A DNA stretch of 64,000 nt from DAOUKH01 sp965261455 (lineage in GTDB: Bacteria; Chloroflexota; Dehalococcoidia; SHYB01): the NCBI GenBank assembly GCA_965261455.1, contig OZ253453.1, positions 1,798,001-1,862,000 on the forward strand, in the 5' to 3' direction. The notes below the pieces were generated by a model. It was not told the origin of the DNA and searched no databases. It worked only from the letters and a program-made list of their open reading frames with translations. Shown piece after piece: positions 48,432 to 56,750 of this stretch. The position numbers and the translations under genes were made by a program. Position 1 is the first letter of the stretch; every line of letters starts with the position of its first letter.

Positions 48432-49999
48432 GACGCCTCCCATCGGGTCCCTTCGATGATGGGAAGATAAAGCACGTCGAGCGAGACGTCCGCGGCCTCC
48501 GGCCGGCTCAGCGCCGCTCGGACCGCGTCTTCGACCGCCCGCATCGGCCGCGGCGGCGTGCGGAAGTAGACATACGGCGCACGCGCGCCGCCGATGTCCT
48601 CAACCTCGACGTCGAGGCCGGCGCTCCGCAGCGACGCGGCGAGGCCGTCGGCATCCGTTCCGCCGCCAAGGATAAAGCGCAGCAGGAAGCGCGCCCGCAG
48701 CCCGTCGGCATGCAGCAGTGCCGGCGTGCCATCGAAAGCCTGCGGCTCGCGGAAGGCGTCGGCGCCGTACATGTAGCGCGGAGGCGAGTCGGCGGCGCGC
48801 TTGCCCGAGGCGAGCTGGCGCGCGCAGAAGAGCACGTCGGCCATGACGGACGACGCGGTCTCCGGACCGCCGGCCCCCGGGCCGCGCAGGGCCACCGTGA
48901 ACGGCTTCCCGGCGCCTCCGCCGGGGGACTCGACCTCAAGCAGGCAGCCGTTCTCGGCACCGCCTACGCCGCCGAGCGGATGGTCTTCAGGCACGGCCGC
49001 GGGCTGGGCCCAAGCGACGACCCGGTCGCCGTCGCGCTGAGCGCCGGCGAGCATCTTGGGGACAAGGCCGAGAGCGGCGAGCACGTCGAGGTCCTGCGGG
49101 GTGAAGACCGGACGCGTTCCAAGGTGGTCGTCGTCGCCGCAGATCTCGGGACAGGGTGTTTCCTCGCCGGGGCAATCGTGGAAATCGACACGATCGGCCG
49201 CGTCCACGCGCACGGGCCCGCGGCGGGCGATGCCCCGCATGTACACGTCTTGGGGGCGCAGGCGGACACCGAAGCCAAGGCCGGCGAGGATCATCATCTT
49301 GCTGCGCGCGTCCTCGCCGAGCACGTCTGCGCCCGGGTCGGATTCGGCCAGGCCGCCGTGAATCGCGGCGCAGACGGCCCGCTGATAAGAGCCGCCCGCG
49401 ATCATGCGCGATAGGATGAAATTGGTGGTGCCGTTGAGGATGGCCAGCATCGCCTGCACGCGGCCCCCGATGGCCCCTGCGATGGTCTGGACGACAGGCA
49501 TCCCGCCACCCACCGCGGCCTCGTAGGCAAGGATCACGCCCCGCGACCGCGCCAGCCGCACCAGATCATGGCCCGACCGAGCGATGACGGCCTTGTTCGC
49601 CGTCACGACGCACTTCCCGTTCCACAGGGCCTCTTCGATGATCGCCTCGGCCACCGGCGAACCCGTCAGTTCGACGACGATGTCCACCGCAGGGTCGTGC
49701 ACGACGCTGCGCCACGCGGGCTCCGGGGCCGTCGCGGCATCGTGAAAGAAGCGCGCGCCGCCGCCATTCGAGGTGACGGCGTCGCGGATACGGTCTTCGC
49801 CGGCGGCCTTGGGATTGGCCCGCGACCGGCGCGCCGCCGACCACAGCCGCACGCCAACCTGCGAAGACGCCCCGAGGTCGCCCCCGGGCAACGTAAGCCC
49901 CACGGGCCCATCGGCAAAGTAGTCGAGGACGCCCGTACCGACGACGCCGACGCCAATGAGTCCAACGTTGATCGAGGAGCAGGCGTCTCGGGTTCGCAT
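48428..49999 (-). CDS. hom: Homoserine dehydrogenase
   Basis: A 523-residue NAD(P)-dependent enzyme reducing aspartate semialdehyde to homoserine, the branch to threonine and methionine. The Rossmann motif is VGLIGVGVVGTGVLDYF. VTANKAVIARSGHDLVRLARSRGVILAYEAAVGGGMPVVQTI and ILNGTTNFILSRM carry the catalytic lysines and the substrate loop, and GGLAESDPGADVLGEDARSKMMILA follows. A long C-terminal part (about 440-515) is ACT-like. ATG at 49999. It heads the operon hom - synthetase paralogue - lysS - ACT protein. Confidence 0.93.
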   Translation of the reverse strand: MRTRDACSSINVGLIGVGVVGTGVLDYFADGPVGLTLPGGDLGASSQVGVRLWSAARRSRANPKAAGEDRIRDAVTSNGGGARFFHDAATAPEPAWRSVVHDPAVDIVVELTGSPVAEAIIEEALWNGKCVVTANKAVIARSGHDLVRLARSRGVILAYEAAVGGGMPVVQTIAGAIGGRVQAMLAILNGTTNFILSRMIAGGSYQRAVCAAIHGGLAESDPGADVLGEDARSKMMILAGLGFGVRLRPQDVYMRGIARRGPVRVDAADRVDFHDCPGEETPCPEICGDDDHLGTRPVFTPQDLDVLAALGLVPKMLAGAQRDGDRVVAWAQPAAVPEDHPLGGVGGAENGCLLEVESPGGGAGKPFTVALRGPGAGGPETASSVMADVLFCARQLASGKRAADSPPRYMYGADAFREPQAFDGTPALLHADGLRARFLLRFILGGGTDADGLAASLRSAGLDVEVEDIGGARAPYVYFRTPPRPMRAVEDAVRAALSRPEAADVSLDVLYLPIIEGTRWEAS

Positions 50000-50264
50000 G
50001 CGTACGGGGCCGCGTCCAATTAGGGACGCCGGAGGTCTTCCTCGGAACCGGGTCTTTCAGGAAACAATTGTAACCCGTTGCCGAAACGAGCGCCAACGAA
50101 CGCCCCGCAGGATCACCGCAAATCTCCCTCCCGTAGGGGCGCCCCTTGTGGGCGCCCTCCGCCCTCTCCCACTCTGCAGCAGACCGCGAGAGAGTCTGCA
50201 CTGCCAGGCCCGCGGGCGCCCACAGGGCGCCCCCCCCCAACACCCAATTTGCGGGCCGATGATA
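50000..50264. other. Gene-free spacer with GC palindromes
   Basis: No gene is seen. It contains a fourth CCCGTAGGGGCG repeat (50125-50157, with GGGCGCC arms), a second GGGCGCCC...GGGCGCC pair (50214-50230) and a CTCTCCC/GAGAG motif between them. Together these look like another decayed repeat of the dispersed family. An AT-rich GAAACAATTGTAACC near 50052-50066 may belong to the hom promoter region. Confidence 0.4.
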
Positions 50265-50283
50265 CTTGACACGCCTTGTCAAG
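50265..50283. promoter_or_regulatory. Palindrome containing TTGACA
   Basis: CTTGACA and TGTCAAG separated by five bases form an inverted repeat with a -35-like TTGACA on each strand. The plus strand offers only a weak -10 (TTATCG at 50289). It precedes the tandem hairpin array and could be its promoter/operator, but no gene is controlled obviously. Confidence 0.3.
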
Positions 50284-50347
50284 GGGGTTTATCGTTATCT
50301 TACGAACATACGTGCTGACCCGTGCAGCGACGGGCAACCTATGTTCC

Positions 50348-50602
50348 GCGCCTCCCCGCAAGGGGAGCGTGCACTTGCGCCGGACCGCCCGACAGTGCGT
50401 GTACCGGCGCTGCGCCTCCCCGCAAGGGGAGCGTGCACCTGCGCCGGACCGCCCGACAGAGCGTGTACCGGCGCCGCGCCTCCCCGCAAGGGGAGCGTGC
50501 ACTTGCGCCGGACCACCCGACAGAGCGTGTGCCGGCGCGCGCCTCTCCGCAAGGGGAGTGTGCGACCGCGCCGCATGCGCCCTTCGGGGCGCATGTCGGC
50601 GC
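50348..50602. repeat. Tandem array of ~64-bp hairpin repeats
   Basis: Four units start at 50348, 50412, 50476 and 50539. Each begins GCGCCTCCCCGCAAGGGGAG, whose CTCCCC-GCAA-GGGGAG forms a stem with a GNRA-type loop. Each continues through TGCGCCGGACC...CGACAG to a second arm pair GCGCCGG/CCGGCGC that closes around the unit end. Units 1-3 are nearly identical. The fourth diverges (CTCTCC) and leads into another stem, ATGCGCCC-TTCG-GGGCGCAT (50574-50594). No spacers separate the units, so it is not a CRISPR array. Long open frames here are side effects of the repeat. Confidence 0.75.
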
Positions 50603-50678
50603 ACGCGTACAAGGGCGCGGTGCGCCCAAAACGGATCACGGGAATGCGGTGGAGAACGCCGGGAAGGGGAGCTCGCGC

Positions 50679-50969
50679 CTACTGCTTAGGCTGGCGAGGC
50701 GTCGTCTTGTGGAGCATGTCGTAGATGATCCAGCCCTCTTTGCCCCGCCGGTAGGAGATGCGGGCGCGCTGGGGGATCGAACCGTACATGTCCAACTGCT
50801 CCTCGACGACCCTGATCGCGCAGGGCGAGGTGATGATATCCAACACCTCTGCGCCCTCAATGGCGCTCTTGGGCGAGTCCCAAACCCGCACTTCGCCGTT
50901 CCACTTGGCCAGCAACGCTTTGGTCACTCTGGCGGGGTGGGGCGGATCGATCACGCGGGTCTTGAACAT
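50679..50969 (-). CDS. Hypothetical protein (96 aa) after infB
   Basis: Frame from the ATG at 50969 to the TAG at 50679, about 30 bases after infB on the same strand: MFKTRVIDPPHPARVTKALL, then VRVWDSPKSAIEGAEVLDIITSPCAIRVVEEQLDMYGS and ISYRRGKEGWIIYDMLHKT. The position is where rbfA usually stands, but the sequence shows no RbfA features. It has normal coding character and a mixed alpha/beta look. I cannot name the family. Confidence 0.6.
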   Translation of the reverse strand: MFKTRVIDPPHPARVTKALLAKWNGEVRVWDSPKSAIEGAEVLDIITSPCAIRVVEEQLDMYGSIPQRARISYRRGKEGWIIYDMLHKTTPRQPKQ

Positions 50970-50998
50970 CGCGGGTGGGTCTCCAGCGGATCCGGCAT

Positions 50999-52843
50999 CT
51001 AGACGGCGGCCGTGCGCTCCTGGTGGTAGAACTCGATGACGTCCCCCTCTTGGAAGCTGGTCATGCCTTCCACCGAGACGCCGCACTCGAGGCCAGAAGC
51101 GACCTCGCGGGCGTCGTCCTTGAAGCGCCGCAACGTCTGCACCGGCGCTTCGACAACGAGTTGCCCGCCGCGGGTCACGCGGCACATGGCGTTCCTGAGC
51201 GCCTTGCCGTCCCTAACGTAGCAGCCCGCCACGCGGGCGCGCCGCCCGATGACGAAGACCTGCCGCACCTCGGCGTGGCCGTCGACTACCTCGCGAATGA
51301 TGGGTTCGAGGATGCCTTCGAGCGCCTTGCGGACATCGTCGATGACTTCGTAGATGATGGTGTAGAGGCCGATCTGGACGCCGGACTCGCCGGCTGTGGT
51401 ACGCGCCCCGGGCTCGACCCGGGTGTTGAAGCCGACGATCATTGCCCTCGAGGCTGCGGCGAGGAGGACGTCACTCTCATTGATCGACCCCGCCGCCGCG
51501 TGGAGAATGCGAATCTTGGTCTGGTCGTGGGAGAGGCGGTCGAGGCTGCTGCGCAATGCCTCGACGGAGCCCTGCACGTCGGTTTTGATAATGATGGGCA
51601 GCTCACGGACCTGCGTGTCGCCCTCGGCGTAGATATCCTCAGTGATCGAACCTTTCGACGTGAAGTCGGCGCCGGCGTTGGAGCGGCGTTGCTCCGCCGC
51701 TTCCTTGGCCGCCTTGTCCGACGCGAAGGCTTCGAATAGGTCGCCGGCCTGGGCCAGCTCTCCAAGGCCGAGCACCTCGACCGGCTTCGACGGCGGCGCC
51801 TCGTCGATCCGCTCGCCGTGGTCGTCTACCAGCGCCCTGACCCTGCCCGTGACATGGCCTGCGAGTATCGGGTCGCCGAGGCGGAGGATGCCGTTCTGAA
51901 CAAGCACCGTCGCGACTGGGCCACGGGCATGGTCGACGTGCGCCTCGATCACGACGCCTTGCGCGAGGCGGCTTGGGTTGGCCTTCAACTCCTGCAAATC
52001 GGCGACGAGAAGGATGTTCTCCAGCAGGTCGGGGATTCCGTCGCCGGTCTTGCCGGACACGGGGACGGCAACGGTCTCGCCGCCGTACTCCTCGACCACG
52101 ATTTCGCGCTGCATGAGCTGCGTCTTCGGACGGTCGGGGTTGGCGGTAGGCAGGTCGGTCTTGGTGATCGCGACGACGATCGGCACGCCGGCGGCCTTGG
52201 CGTGGTCGATGGCCTCGATAGTCTGGGGCATCACGCCGTCATCCGCCGCGATGATAAGCACGGCGATGTCCGTGACCTGCGCGCCGCGGGCGCGCATGGC
52301 GGTGAACGCTTCATGGCCCGGGGTGTCGAGAAAGGTGATCAGCCGCCCGTTGACCTCGACCTGATAGGCGCCGATGTGCTGCGTGATGCCTCCGGCCTCG
52401 CCGGAGGCGACGTCCGCCTTGCGGATCGCGTCGAGCAACGTCGTCTTGCCATGGTCGACGTGGCCGAGGATCGTGACCACCGGCGGGCGCTCCTCAAGGT
52501 CTTCGTCTTCCTCGTCGAGGACCACGTGAGCGGAGAGGTCTTCGGCGGCGGGTTCGGGCGCGCGCGCAGGCTGATAGCCGAAGTCGGATACGACAAGGGC
52601 GGCCGTGTCGTAGTCGATGACCTGGGTGAGATTGGCCATCACGCCGTTGCGGATGAGCTGCTTTACCACGTCGATTTCGGACAGGTTGAGGCGATTAACG
52701 AGATCCTGCACGAGGACCTGCTCTGGGAGATCGACCTCCGACCCCGGAGCAAGCCCCACGCGCTCCTGAACGGCTACCGAAGGGGAGCGCTTGCGCTTGG
52801 GCCGGCGGTAGGGACGGTTCGGCCTGCGGCGGCGGGGGCTCAT
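50999..52843 (-). CDS. infB: Translation initiation factor IF-2
   Basis: A 614-residue GTPase that brings initiator tRNA to the ribosome. It has a short, Arg-rich N-terminus (SPRRRRPNRPYRRPKRKRS), an IF2_N domain (VLVQDLVNRLNLSEIDVVKQLIRNGVMANLTQVID), then the G domain with GHVDHGKTT, GGITQHIGAYQV, DTPGHEAF and TKTDLP, and domains II-IV ending near VIEFYHQERTAAV. It lacks the long N-terminal extension of many IF-2 forms. The ATG overlaps the ylxR stop (ATGA), so the two are coupled. Confidence 0.95.
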   Translation of the reverse strand: MSPRRRRPNRPYRRPKRKRSPSVAVQERVGLAPGSEVDLPEQVLVQDLVNRLNLSEIDVVKQLIRNGVMANLTQVIDYDTAALVVSDFGYQPARAPEPAAEDLSAHVVLDEEDEDLEERPPVVTILGHVDHGKTTLLDAIRKADVASGEAGGITQHIGAYQVEVNGRLITFLDTPGHEAFTAMRARGAQVTDIAVLIIAADDGVMPQTIEAIDHAKAAGVPIVVAITKTDLPTANPDRPKTQLMQREIVVEEYGGETVAVPVSGKTGDGIPDLLENILLVADLQELKANPSRLAQGVVIEAHVDHARGPVATVLVQNGILRLGDPILAGHVTGRVRALVDDHGERIDEAPPSKPVEVLGLGELAQAGDLFEAFASDKAAKEAAEQRRSNAGADFTSKGSITEDIYAEGDTQVRELPIIIKTDVQGSVEALRSSLDRLSHDQTKIRILHAAAGSINESDVLLAAASRAMIVGFNTRVEPGARTTAGESGVQIGLYTIIYEVIDDVRKALEGILEPIIREVVDGHAEVRQVFVIGRRARVAGCYVRDGKALRNAMCRVTRGGQLVVEAPVQTLRRFKDDAREVASGLECGVSVEGMTSFQEGDVIEFYHQERTAAV

Positions 52844-53124
52844 GAAAGGGCCTCCGACGCGCCGAGGGCGGCGGTCAGGGCGGCGCGCTGGCTGGGGGAG
52901 AACGTGGTCTTGAGAGCGCGGGCGAGGCGGCCCTTCTCTACGCTGAGCCGCTGGCAAGCGGGTTCAGGGCAAACGTAGGCGCCCCGTCCGGAGAGCTTCC
53001 CTCCCGAATCGAGGACGACATCCCCCGCGGGGGTGCGCACCACGCGAACGAGGTCGCGCTTGCCGGCAGCCCGTCCGCAGACGACGCAGGTGCGCATCGG
53101 TATGTGTTTCACTTTCGTAGTCAT
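52840..53124 (-). CDS. ylxR: YlxR (RNase P modulator-like) nucleic-acid-binding protein
   Basis: A 94-residue protein with the YlxR signature: PMRTCVVCGRAAGKRDLVRVVRTPAGDVVLDSGGKLSGRGAYVCPEPACQRLSVEKGRLARAL. The CVVCGR and GRGAYVC motifs are characteristic. YlxR/RnpM proteins bind RNase P RNA or act in transcription and are encoded between nusA and infB in many bacteria, as here except for the inserted enzyme gene. Start ATG 53124, 64 bases after the -35 hexamer. Confidence 0.92.
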   Translation of the reverse strand: MTTKVKHIPMRTCVVCGRAAGKRDLVRVVRTPAGDVVLDSGGKLSGRGAYVCPEPACQRLSVEKGRLARALKTTFSPSQRAALTAALGASEALS

Positions 53125-53187
53125 GCTTCCACGTTTCTCCGCCCGGCTCGTGAGTGCCCCGCGCTCAGAGTCGAGCAGCGTCGGCTT

Positions 53188-53216
53188 ATATTAGCGATTT
53201 CCGTTGTCATTGTCGA
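53188..53216 (-). promoter_or_regulatory. Promoter of ylxR-infB
   Basis: Minus-strand TCGACA (53216-53211) and TAATAT (53193-53188) with a 17-base spacer. Transcription would start near 53181, so ylxR-infB does not depend on read-through from nusA and the inserted enzyme gene. Confidence 0.5.
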
Positions 53217-53273
53217 AGCGCGGCGGGCCGCCCCCTCTTAGGGGAATGCTCCGACGGGCTGTAAGGCCGCGCC

Positions 53274-54953
53274 TTAGGACGGGATCAGCCCCTCCTGGGG
53301 CATTGTCCAAGGTATCGAAGTGAGATGGGCATGCTGCTTGGCGCGCGGCAGCGGAATGTGTCCGGTAGGAACGTCGATGACTACCGGCGCTTCACGCTCC
53401 AGCGCCTCCGGAAGCAGTGTCGCAAGATCCGTGGGATCGTCTGCCCGCATGCCGACCGCGCCGAACGACTCGGCGAACTTGACGAGGTCCGGGTTGTGGA
53501 GGTCGGTCTCATACGTTCCGTCAAAGAACTCGTCGAGGTCGCGGGCGACGTTGCCGTAGGCATCGTCTCTGAAGACGATGGTCGTGACGTTGATCCCGTA
53601 CTTCACCGCCGTGGAAAGCTCGGTCGAGTTGAACATGAAGCCGCCGTCGCCGATGACGCACACGACGGGTCGGTCGGGTCTCGCCACCTTCGCGCCCAGC
53701 GCCGTCGGGAATGAAAAGCCGAGGTTGAACGAATACCCGGAATCCATGTAGGTCTTCGGGTGATTCACCGGGTAGTGGGTGCGGGAGTAGTGGCCGAACT
53801 GGGTGACGTCCCAGACAGTGAAGGTCTCCTCCGGGATGCTGTTCTTGATCGTTTCCAGGACCGCGTACTGCGGCTCCTTGAGCCTGATGTCGTAGTAGGA
53901 GATCAGCCGCCGGGCCGCGGTGACCGCTTCGGCGGGCGACGGGCGCTCTCCCGCTCCCGCCTCGATAAGGAAAGGAAGCAGCGCTTCGATAGTCGCTTTG
54001 GCGTCACCATGCAGGGGAATGGTGTTCGCTTGGATTCTCGTGAGATTAGTGTCGTCGATGTTGATGTTCACCAAGGTGGACGACTCGCCGGCCGGATTGC
54101 CCAGCGAAAAACGCGTGCCGACGCCTATCACGACATCGGCGGATTGCATCACTTCGTAAAGCTGATTCATTTCGTGCCGCTCCCCCGCGGGGCTGAGACA
54201 CGACCCGTAACACAGGGGATGGCGGTCCGGTATGGCGCCCTTGCCGCCCCCGGACGTGACCACGGGGATGTTCGTGGCTTCGGCCAACTCGACGAGGGCT
54301 TGTTCCGCATCCGATTGCGCCACGCCGCCGCCGGCGAATATCAGGGGAAGGCGGGCCTGTGCGATGACGCGGGCGGCCTCTCGGAGCTGTTCCTGCCTCG
54401 GCACGATTCGTGAGATAGGGGCCGGCTTCCGCAGCGCGACGTCGTCCCGCTCCACCGCGGCCTCGGGCGGCATCTCGATCATGACCGGACGAGGGCGTCC
54501 GGTGCGCATCTGCCTGAACGCTTCGGACACGGCGGCGGGGATTTCTCGCGGCGAGAGCACGAGCCGCCCCCACTTGGTCACGGGCCGCATCACGTCCAGT
54601 TGGCCAAAGACTTCATGGATGGACCCGAGGTCCTTACCGATGCCGCCACGAGGGATTTGGCTGGCAATGAGGAGTACGGGCGAGGAGCGGGCGTACGCCG
54701 TGGTCAGGCCGCCGGCGGCGTTGTACACGCCCGTGCCTGGGACGACGAAGGCCACCCCCGGTTTCCCCGAAGCGCGGGCGTAGCCGTCGGCCATGTGCGC
54801 CGCGCCCTGTTCATGGCGGGTCGTGATCAGACGGATGCTCGGCTCGTCCCGAAGCGCGACGACGGTCCCGGACATATGTATGCCTGGGATCCCGAAGACG
54901 ACTTCAACGCCTTCGTTCACGAGCGACTTGACTAGGGCCTCGCCCCCGCTCAT
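53274..54953 (-). CDS. Thiamine-diphosphate-dependent enzyme, acetolactate synthase-like
   Basis: A 559-residue enzyme of the acetolactate synthase/benzoylformate decarboxylase superfamily: GGEALVKSLVNEGVEVVFGIPG at the start, the catalytic Glu in TTRHEQGAAHMADGYARASGKPGVAF, and the TDP motif GDGGFMFNSTELSTAVKYGINVTTIVFRDDAYGN. It differs from the true ilvB at 35875 (for example PGTGVYNAAGGL in place of SGPGATNL), and no regulatory subunit is nearby, so it is more likely a catabolic carboligase or decarboxylase. It sits between nusA and ylxR. I chose the ATG at 54953; a GTG at 54962 is possible. Confidence 0.87.
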   Translation of the reverse strand: MSGGEALVKSLVNEGVEVVFGIPGIHMSGTVVALRDEPSIRLITTRHEQGAAHMADGYARASGKPGVAFVVPGTGVYNAAGGLTTAYARSSPVLLIASQIPRGGIGKDLGSIHEVFGQLDVMRPVTKWGRLVLSPREIPAAVSEAFRQMRTGRPRPVMIEMPPEAAVERDDVALRKPAPISRIVPRQEQLREAARVIAQARLPLIFAGGGVAQSDAEQALVELAEATNIPVVTSGGGKGAIPDRHPLCYGSCLSPAGERHEMNQLYEVMQSADVVIGVGTRFSLGNPAGESSTLVNINIDDTNLTRIQANTIPLHGDAKATIEALLPFLIEAGAGERPSPAEAVTAARRLISYYDIRLKEPQYAVLETIKNSIPEETFTVWDVTQFGHYSRTHYPVNHPKTYMDSGYSFNLGFSFPTALGAKVARPDRPVVCVIGDGGFMFNSTELSTAVKYGINVTTIVFRDDAYGNVARDLDEFFDGTYETDLHNPDLVKFAESFGAVGMRADDPTDLATLLPEALEREAPVVIDVPTGHIPLPRAKQHAHLTSIPWTMPQEGLIPS

Positions 54954-55033
54954 TTTGACCACGGCCCAACTACTCCAAATCCGGTTAGATCAGGGCACGC
55001 GGTAGCCCACGCGCACGGGCTAGGGACGGGCGG

Positions 55034-56557
55034 CTAGCGTCGGCCTCTACGGCCCCGGCCCCGGCCGCCGCCGCCGCGGCGCCGTTCGCCGCCGGGTCCT
55101 TCGGCGCCGCGCTCCTCCCAGATATCCTCGGCGAACCGGATCGAGGACCGCTTGTTGGCCGCCGCCGCCGCGGCCACGGCCTGGGGGGTCTGCTGCGTAG
55201 GTAACTTCCAGGTCTCTTCCGACTTGAGCGCCTCGGCCAGCGTGGGGGCGTCCTCTTCTTCAGGGGTCGTCTCCTGCTGAGCAGGCTCACTCTCTCCCTG
55301 AGCCAGGACGGGCTGGGGTTCGAGCTCGACCGCCGGTGCCGGTTCGATCTCGATTTCGTGCTCGGCCACGGCGGGCTCGAGTTCGGCCGCCCCGGGCTCG
55401 GCGGGCACCTCCGCCGCTGGAGTGGGCTCAGGCGTGGCTGCCGGGGCCGCCTGAGCGGCTTCGCGCTCCTTGATCTCAGCCGGAGGCCGTGCGGGCGCGT
55501 GCGGCGTGAGCAGGCTACGGTCGGCCTCGGCCTCTGAGACGCTCTTGATATCGATACGCCAGCCGGTGAGCTTGGCGGCGAGCCGTGCGTTCTGCCCTTC
55601 GCGCCCGATAGCCAAGGCGAGCTGGCGGTCGGGCACAACCACGACGGCGGTATTCTCCTGGGTGATGACGACGTTCATGACCTGAGCGGGGCCGAGGGCG
55701 CGGGAGATGAACGCGCCGGGATCAGGGCTCCACTCGATGACGTCGATGCGCTCGCCGTGCAGTTCGTTGACGATGTTCTGAATGCGCACGCCGCGAAGCC
55801 CGACGCATGACCCGACGGGATCGACGCGCTCTTGCAGTGCATGGACGGCAACCTTGCTACGGTAGCCCGGCTCCCGCGCGATCGCCTTGATCTCGACGAT
55901 GCCATTGTAGATCTCGGGCACTTCGAGCTCGAAGAGCCGCCGGAGCAAACCGCGGTCAGCCCGGGAGACCACGATCTGAGGGCCTTTCGCCGTCTTCCCG
56001 ACTTCGAGGATATAGACCTTGAAACGTTGACCGTTCCGGTAGCGCTCATTGGGAATCTGCTCGGGGAAGGGCATGATCGCCTCGGCGCGCCCGAGGTCGA
56101 AGATGATGGCCCGCCCGTCCATACGCTGGACGACGGCGGCGACGATATCTTGCTCGCGCCCCGAGTACTCCTCGAAGACGATGTCCCGCTCGGCCTCGCG
56201 GAGGCGCTGCATGACCACCTGCTTGGCGGTCTGGGCGGCGATGCGGCCGGCATTGGCGGGGGTAACCTCTTCCTCGATGACGGCGCCCACCTCGGGGGCA
56301 GCGCCGCGGGACTTGGCGTCGGCGAGGGCGATCTGCGTTTCCGGGTCCTCGAATTCCTCGTCGGGGACGACGGTCCAGCGGGCGAAGACGTGTACGTCGC
56401 CGGACTGAGCGAAACGGACGGCGAGGTCTTTCTCGGCGAGATGGTCCTTCTTGAACGCCGAGATGAGCGCGGCCTCGACCGCGGTGATGACGATGTCCCG
56501 GGGGAGCCCGCGCTCGGCGGCCAACTGGGTTATCGCAATCAGGAAATCGCTCTTCAT
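55034..56557 (-). CDS. nusA: Transcription termination/antitermination factor NusA
   Basis: A 507-residue RNA-polymerase-binding protein. The N-terminal domain (MKSDFLIAITQLAAERGLPRDIVITAVEAALISAFKK), the S1 domain (VVQRMDGRAIIFDLGRAEAIMPFPEQIPNERYRNGQRFKVYI) and two KH domains (DPVGSCVGLRGVRIQNIVNELHGERIDVIEW; VPDRQLALAIGREGQNARLAAKLTGWRIDI) end near residue 360. An unusual tail of ~145 residues follows, rich in Ala, Pro and Glu and closing in a run of Arg and Gly. ATG at 56557 with GGGGAG upstream. RimP, normally encoded before it, is absent. Confidence 0.94.
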   Translation of the reverse strand: MKSDFLIAITQLAAERGLPRDIVITAVEAALISAFKKDHLAEKDLAVRFAQSGDVHVFARWTVVPDEEFEDPETQIALADAKSRGAAPEVGAVIEEEVTPANAGRIAAQTAKQVVMQRLREAERDIVFEEYSGREQDIVAAVVQRMDGRAIIFDLGRAEAIMPFPEQIPNERYRNGQRFKVYILEVGKTAKGPQIVVSRADRGLLRRLFELEVPEIYNGIVEIKAIAREPGYRSKVAVHALQERVDPVGSCVGLRGVRIQNIVNELHGERIDVIEWSPDPGAFISRALGPAQVMNVVITQENTAVVVVPDRQLALAIGREGQNARLAAKLTGWRIDIKSVSEAEADRSLLTPHAPARPPAEIKEREAAQAAPAATPEPTPAAEVPAEPGAAELEPAVAEHEIEIEPAPAVELEPQPVLAQGESEPAQQETTPEEEDAPTLAEALKSEETWKLPTQQTPQAVAAAAAANKRSSIRFAEDIWEERGAEGPGGERRRGGGGRGRGRRGRR

Positions 56558-56619
56558 GCGATCGGCACTCCCCTCTCCTCTACTGTCCGTCTCAGCGTTG
56601 CTGCCTCGCCTGAAGTAAG

Positions 56620-56687
56620 AAAAGTGGGGGGCGCCCACTTTTCACAAAACCTCAGCCGGAGACCGGCGCCACCCTATGCGGTGGCGC
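56620..56687 (-). other. Two hairpins in the nusA leader
   Basis: Going downstream from the promoter, GCGCCACC/GGTGGCGC (56666-56687) is followed by AAAAGTGGG/CCCACTTTT (56620-56642), the latter with a T-rich end (TTTTCTTACTT) like an intrinsic terminator. Both lie in the untranslated leader of about 130 bases, so nusA may control its own expression by attenuation. Confidence 0.5.
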
Positions 56688-56691
56688 GACG

Positions 56692-56720
56692 ATTATAGCA
56701 ACCGGCCTACCGCTTCGCAA
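56692..56720 (-). promoter_or_regulatory. Promoter of nusA
   Basis: Minus-strand TTGCGA (56720-56715) and a perfect TATAAT (56697-56692) with a 17-base spacer. Transcription would begin near 56685, at the first leader hairpin. Confidence 0.6.
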
Positions 56721-56750
56721 GGCGGGACTCGTGATTATGTCGTGGTTATG

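Noticed and set aside
50348..50602. CRISPR array
   Set aside because: The units are contiguous with no unique spacers, and no cas gene is in the window.
50679..50969. rbfA after infB
   Set aside because: The position fits, but the sequence lacks RbfA motifs, so it is left as hypothetical.
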